Of a stretch of 64,000 nt of DNA, positions 59,301-64,000 are shown piece after piece. Numbering within the stretch: the first letter of the stretch is position 1; each line of letters opens with the position of its first letter. A program made the position numbers and the translations under genes. The DNA lies in contig JAKOGI010000027.1 in assembly GCA_029747015.1 (NCBI GenBank), positions 10,001-74,000 of the forward strand, read 5' to 3'. A model generated the notes under the pieces. It searched no databases. It was given only the letters and a program-made list of their open reading frames with translations, and was not told where the DNA came from. The DNA is from Carnegiea gigantea (lineage: Eukaryota > Streptophyta > Magnoliopsida > Caryophyllales > Cactaceae).

Positions 59301-61479
59301 GTTCAGAGATTTAGGGGAGATATAAGACTCAGAATTCTGCAGAATCCTGAAAATTTCGGTCAAATGAAACAAACAATGCCATCAGATTGTGGAGTCATTG
59401 ATGGGAGAATTATCTTTGGTTGTACTTCTTTTTGGGTGCACACCAGGAAATCTACCGGAAGATCAGGATATAGCAGACTTGTAGAGCAGAGCATTATACT
59501 CTCCTCTTCATAGAGCTGATAAATCTGAAAACAGTAGAGCAGAGTCAGCGAGAGCTTTTGTAAAGCATTATACAGTCATTTTAAAACTGATAGATGTTGA
59601 TCAAATCAACTTGTGAATATCTACCATAATTAACTGAACCCATCTGTTGATGTGTTGAAATTACCGATATTCCTGTCATTCCGAATTCACCATTTGAAGC
59701 TGAACATATGGTGGCAGCTTAAGTGTTTTATCTTTTGGCTTGAACCACTACTGAGTCAGTGCTTCTCTTTGACTTTTGCTGTCACTTATGTTTGAGTTCT
59801 ATTCCAGAGCCGTGAATCGGAAGGGCAGAGAGGGGATAGGATAAAACATTCTGTTCACTCCCATGACATTTTATTATCTTGAAATTGCTTCCTTGTTATG
59901 CCTATAGGTAAAATACTAAAATTGTTCATTGCCATGGTAAACAATTTAGGGTTTGATCTTTCACAAGGAAATGACATTTTCTTGAATGTTGATTTATGTC
60001 ATTAACTTGTAAAACGACATTCATATCGCAAGTTGATTTACATTGATGAAAAAAAGGCCTAATTTTGCTGGAGAAGTCCTAGTCCTGATGGTAATGGTGT
60101 TTGCAAAATAACTATTTCCGGTTTGAATGTTGCAATTCCTCAATCTGTTAAAGTTGGCTTATATTTTCCTAATTGTGTGCATGGCATGGTTTGTGGGCTT
60201 GATTTTCTTGGTAAACTACTCAGTCTCTGCCTGACCGCATATTTTCTTCAGATCATGAATGCGAATTCAATCACTTTGGAAGAGGCCATTGATTTGCTTC
60301 GCTTTCCTATCACAATTGTAAGCTTCTTTCGCTGAATTACATGCTTTTAACTTCATTCTTTTCCTTTTTATTCATTTCTCACTTTTATTTTGTTGGGCTT
60401 ATTTATTTCTACTAATCACTTGCAGGGAGATCATCCTGTGGATAGGCAGCCAGTGCTGGTGCAAATCTCAAAAGGTGGCTTTGCTGTTAAGCATCGAAGG
60501 AATAATGTTTCTGTACCTAAGGTATGGTTGTGTTACATCACTTGTATGCTTTTTGATGAGGGTTTTCTGTACCTAAGATATGTTTGTGTTCTGTCACTTG
60601 TATGCTTTTTAATGAGGGTTCTCCATAGTGGTCTGTGTCTAGGTGGTCTGACTGGTTGCCCTTTACGGGGCTAGAAATTCTGAAGAAGGGTTGTGCGTGG
60701 AACTGGTCTAGACCTGGTTCAATTAAGAAGACGACCTGTTTGAACCAGCCGGTTTTTACAGTTCTTTTTCTTTTGTGTAAAATATGTTTCTCAGTTGGCT
60801 TATGATCTTGCATTTATATGGAGATACAGCTTTTTAATACTTCATAAATTGCATTTGTCAATTCAGAATATGGTTAAAAATAGGGGGGTTTGCCCAAAAT
60901 AATGCTGCACTTGAGAAATCTAGGTCTGCTGGTTCAACCCAATCAAACTTGTCCGATCAGTTAACCCATCGACGAACTATCTTGCTTGGTTTACTTACTG
61001 GTCTGCCAATGGAACTCTTTTTTTTTTTTTTAAATCATTGTCATGATGCTTTTGCAAGTAATCTTCCTGACGTAAAATAGTCTGGGATCCTTAAACCACA
61101 GCTTCTGTCTTCTTTCTTTTATTTTGACGGTTTTATTGGGTATGCTTTGTAGACGGTCTTGCTCCTCGTTAGAGGTAAAGCTGTATACATTTGGACTAAC
61201 CCCAAACTACCAAGAAACTCTGCATTGATGGGACTGACATCCATCATGAGTCTGTTGTTTTGTATTTATTCATTTCGCCAATAACTACGGTTGAGCTAGT
61301 CTTATTGATTGGGTGATTGATGGATTGGCTGAATATGATGGGCAATCTTGCAGAATTTTAATCCACTTGCTGTAGATATGGAGAAAGCACTGGAATTGCT
61401 CTCGAGTAAAGGCGTTAGGCAAGCTGGCCGACCAAAGGGCTCAAAGAGACGCGAGGAAGAAGCCATAGATGACTTTTAG
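53331..61479 (+). CDS. Organellar type IA DNA topoisomerase (TopA-like)
   Basis: Plant relative of bacterial topoisomerase I, which relaxes negative supercoils by cutting one strand through a 5'-phosphotyrosine. Plant members act in chloroplasts and/or mitochondria (Arabidopsis At4g31210, from memory). Coding exons: 53331-54182, 54269-54750, 55417-57147, 58554-58665, 58782-58871, 60252-60317, 60426-60521, 61354-61479. All borders are GT/AG and phases match; 1,184 residues. The first 150 are Ser/Arg-rich, like a transit peptide; 150-370 are a Lys/Ser-rich linker. Toprim: catalytic Glu381 (IVVVESLTKAK) and DPDREGE at 454-460. Active site ITYMRTD, Tyr685. Zinc ribbon Cys992, Cys995, Cys1015, Cys1021. 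Topoisomerase C-terminal repeats follow, and the tail is basic (AGRPKGSKRRE). No defect seen. Start could lie further upstream. Confidence 0.94.
55036..55223. mobile_element. Stowaway-like MITE in a topoisomerase intron
   Basis: 188 bases in intron 54751-55416. Left end CTCCCTTCATCCCA and reversed right end CTCCGTCCATCCCA agree at 12 of 14 positions and match Stowaway ends (CTCCCTCCGTCCC). TA follows on the right; on the left the TA seems mutated. Confidence 0.8.
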
Positions 61480-62259
61480 AATGTGACCCTGCTTATTTTA
61501 TCGTGCCTTGCAGCCCCATTAATTGCCTCTTGAATAAGTATTCATTCAACATCGATCATTGGTTTGAAGGAACACGCTTCAACCCTCACACTAGGGCATG
61601 AACAGAGTGTCTATGATCAAGTGTAAGCATTGGTGATTCTGGTTGTGCTCATCTGTGACTGCCCGTGTTTTCTTGTTCTGGCTTTGTATGCTCATAGTGA
61701 CTCGGAAGTCCTAGTTATACAGGAAGTGGGTACTTCTTTTAGGTTATTTCATAGAGATCCCTATTTCTTCCTTCATAAGTTTTTCCCAATGACGTGACAT
61801 TTTTGCCTTAATTTTTGCCTTAATTTTGGCATTGTGCAATCCTATGTATGATTATTTGATGTTGTCATGAAAGCAATTCTTGCCAATCTCTACTTTTCTT
61901 ATTGGATTGTCAATCAAACGGAGGAGTTTGGTTTGCGCGTCGATAAAAGTTGAATCCCTTACTGGGTTTCACATTTCCATCTTAGCTTCACTCTTACATG
62001 GTAAACATTACGGCAATGTTCCATTCAAGCCTTTCAAAAAGAATGTGCAACCTCTGTTCTACGAGCCAACCTATCTGCCCTGTTAATTAATTAGCCTGCC
62101 TCACTTGAAGAGTCGAAGTGCTGGTCCGGCCATGGATCATCCCTCGAGCTGGCTGCTATGGCAAAGTGGGTCCCTACGACTCCTTCACCTGAGCTGAGTT
62201 CTGAATACTATCTGTAATACCTTGACATTTTTAAAGAGTTACCCGTATTATTTAATGTA
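61480..62259. other. Topoisomerase 3' flank and intergenic
   Basis: 3' untranslated sequence probably runs to about 61800. No further gene; a 68-codon ORF at 61880-62086 does not look real. Confidence 0.5.
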
Positions 62260-62290
62260 CTAGTGTGTGCCCGTGCACTTGCACGGGGCA
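62260..62290 (-). mobile_element. Helitron 3' terminus
   Basis: On the minus strand: a perfect 8-base stem with 2-base loop (CCCGTGCA AG TGCACGGG, 62287-62270), six bases, then CTAG (62263-62260) followed by T. Hairpin, short spacer, CTRR and a T target are the defining 3' end of Helitrons. The element would extend to higher coordinates. Its 5' TC end was not located. Confidence 0.7.
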
Positions 62291-62530
62291 TCTAAATAGT
62301 AGAAATTTAATATAACTATGTATTAATATTATAAACAAAGTGGATAATGTTGAACAAAAATAAAGATAAAAATAAAAATTTTATACGAATAATACTGTAA
62401 ATATGCCATTCGATAAATGTAAGAAAACTAAGAATTTTTTAATTGGATAGGAAAATTCAAAAGTTGAATTTGTATAGTATATAATCTTAGCGTAAGTAAG
62501 ATAAATTTTTTAATTAATTACCTAATTAAA
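62285..62530 (+). repeat. Direct repeat, copy A (Helitron-linked)
   Basis: Starts CATCTAAATAGTAGAAATTT beside the Helitron hairpin. The same series of blocks (TATGTATTAATATTATAAAC, GAAAACTAAGAATTTTT, TTGGATAGGAAAA, TATATAATCTTAG) recurs at 63750-63998, about 85 percent alike by eye. Confidence 0.85.
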
Positions 62531-62811
62531 CTTCTCAATTTTGTAATGTTGACTTCTGTATTTTTTTGGAGGGAGGGGGAGTAGAGTTGGTAAATTTACG
62601 TACACATTGAAGGAAAAATTGAATCATAATTATATAGATGTAAATACGCATGTACCTTACTGCTAAATCATTTCCAAAGGCTGATACATTTTATTTACAT
62701 ATCGCCCCCTTGATTTGTTGTGCCTTGCAAAATAAAAGTTAAGCATTAATTATTATAGTGCCTAAATATGTTCAAATTTTCGATTCAATGTTTGCATTGT
62801 AGAGAATGAAT

Positions 62812-62877
62812 ATACATACACGCACACATACATATATATATATATATATACACACACACATACGTATGTGTGTGTGT

Positions 62878-62922
<45 letters not shown>

Positions 62923-63012
62923 CACATACATATATCTATACATATATATAGACACACGCGCGTGTGCACGCACACACACATACATACATGCATATACATA
63001 CATACATATATA
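62812..63012. repeat. (CA)n/(TA)n microsatellite
   Basis: About 200 bases of alternating CA, TA and CATA repeats; ORFs across it are artefacts. Confidence 0.95.
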
Positions 63013-63749
63013 TTTACTTTACTGCAAAAGTTAGATATCCAATATAATACATATAATGGGGATTAACAAATAAAACTTAAAATACTATTAGAAAAAAATT
63101 ATAGCTAATAGGTAGAAGAAAAATATATACAAAATGTAAATAATTTACCACAATTGTATTAATTAAACTAAAGAAGAAACTATCAACAATCCAAAATTTA
63201 GAGTTGCATGAGAATAAAGCACCATAGATTAGAGGAGGAAAGGATGGACAACTACGTTTATTATTAATTTTTATAATATGAAGATAAAGATATAAAGTTT
63301 AGTTTAATTAGTTAAATTATCTGATATTTTTCTTCACATTAATGAGCTGTTATTAATTTTCATTGGGTATAGTCATTAATTAATGTGATGAAAATCTAAC
63401 AAAAAATTTTCATAATTGTATCACATGCTAAAGAATAATTATATTAGAGAGGGAAAGAGAGAGGGAGAGAGGATTACGTGAAAAAACTAACTCTATTTTT
63501 TTAGATAAATATTAAAAACTAATTAGTTAGTTTCCACATTGCGGAGAGAGAAAATAGGAAGACATGTGATTTTTTTTTCTTCTAAAAAAATTGGTGTAGT
63601 TTTTGAAAGAAAGGTTAAGATTTCATTTTGGAAGAGCTCAATGGACGACGTACATTAATGCCTCATATGTTAGAATTGAAGGAGGGAAGATTTTTGAACA
63701 CATTTTATTTTGCTACGTATCTAAAAAATTGATGTTTGAGCACATTTTA
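63013..63749. other. AT-rich, nothing recognised
   Basis: No gene. A GA-rich run at 63447-63474. Lies between the two Helitron-linked direct repeats. Confidence 0.5.
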
Positions 63750-63998
63750 TTTATCTAAATAGTAAAATTTTAATATAAATATGTATTAATATTATAAACA
63801 AGGTGTACAATGTTGATCAAAATTTAAAATAAAAAATAAAATTTTCTACAAACAATACTCTAAGTATGCTATTCGATATTGGAAAGAAAACTAAGAATTT
63901 TTTTTTGTTGGATAGGAAAACTAAGAAGTTGAATTTATATAATATATAATCTTAGTATAAGCAGGATAAGTTTTTTAATTAATTAATTAATTAAGCTT
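63750..63998 (+). repeat. Direct repeat, copy B
   Basis: Second copy of 62285-62530, starting TATCTAAATAGTAAAATTTT. It lacks the hairpin and CTAG end, and runs to the window edge. Confidence 0.85.
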
Positions 63999-64000
63999 TT

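Noticed and set aside
61880..62086. 68-codon ORF after the topoisomerase gene
   Set aside because: No upstream promoter signal, mixed composition and no known motif.

Overview
This window is nuclear DNA from a flowering plant, most likely a eudicot. The genes have short exons with GT..AG introns, the intergenic DNA is AT-rich and full of microsatellites, and plant-type transposons (Ty1/copia, Tourist, Stowaway, hAT-like MITEs, a Helitron end) and an endogenous caulimovirid relic are present. I cannot name the species. No prokaryotic genes, CRISPR array, rRNA gene or intact tRNA gene was seen.

Layout. 1-2.5 kb: decayed endogenous pararetrovirus (reverse transcriptase, RNase H and a second ORF), abutting a long TA/CA microsatellite (2.7-3.15 kb). 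3.3-17.3 kb: an unprocessed, frameshifted pseudogene of DCAF1 (substrate receptor of CUL4-DDB1 E3 ligases). It is split at 9407-14257 by a minus-strand Ty1/copia retrotransposon with two LTRs and an exact 5-base target duplication. 18.1-21.7 kb: an apparently intact nitrate/peptide transporter gene of the NPF6.4 (NRT1.3) type. 21.7-28.9 kb: gene-poor repeats. 28.9-29.3 kb: possible small secreted protein. 30.2-34.2 kb (minus): intact DR1/NC2-beta (NF-YB-like) transcription repressor. 35.3-36.7 kb: small conserved plant protein of 95 residues. 36.9-42 kb: several MITEs and a tRNA-derived SINE-like pair member. 41-48.4 kb: weak evidence of a minus-strand multi-exon gene. 46.6-47.1 kb: RADIALIS-like single-MYB protein. 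51.8-61.5 kb: intact organellar type IA DNA topoisomerase. 62.2 kb onward: Helitron 3' end and microsatellites.

The genes do not form a pathway. From memory, the Arabidopsis DCAF1 and type IA topoisomerase genes lie close together on chromosome 4 (At4g31160 and At4g31210), so the pairing here may be conserved synteny in which one DCAF1 copy has died. I found no convincing new biological system. The most informative structures are the datable retrotransposon insertion in DCAF1, the two MITEs with intact target duplications, the Helitron terminus, and phase-compatible cryptic exons on the minus strand between 41 and 48 kb.
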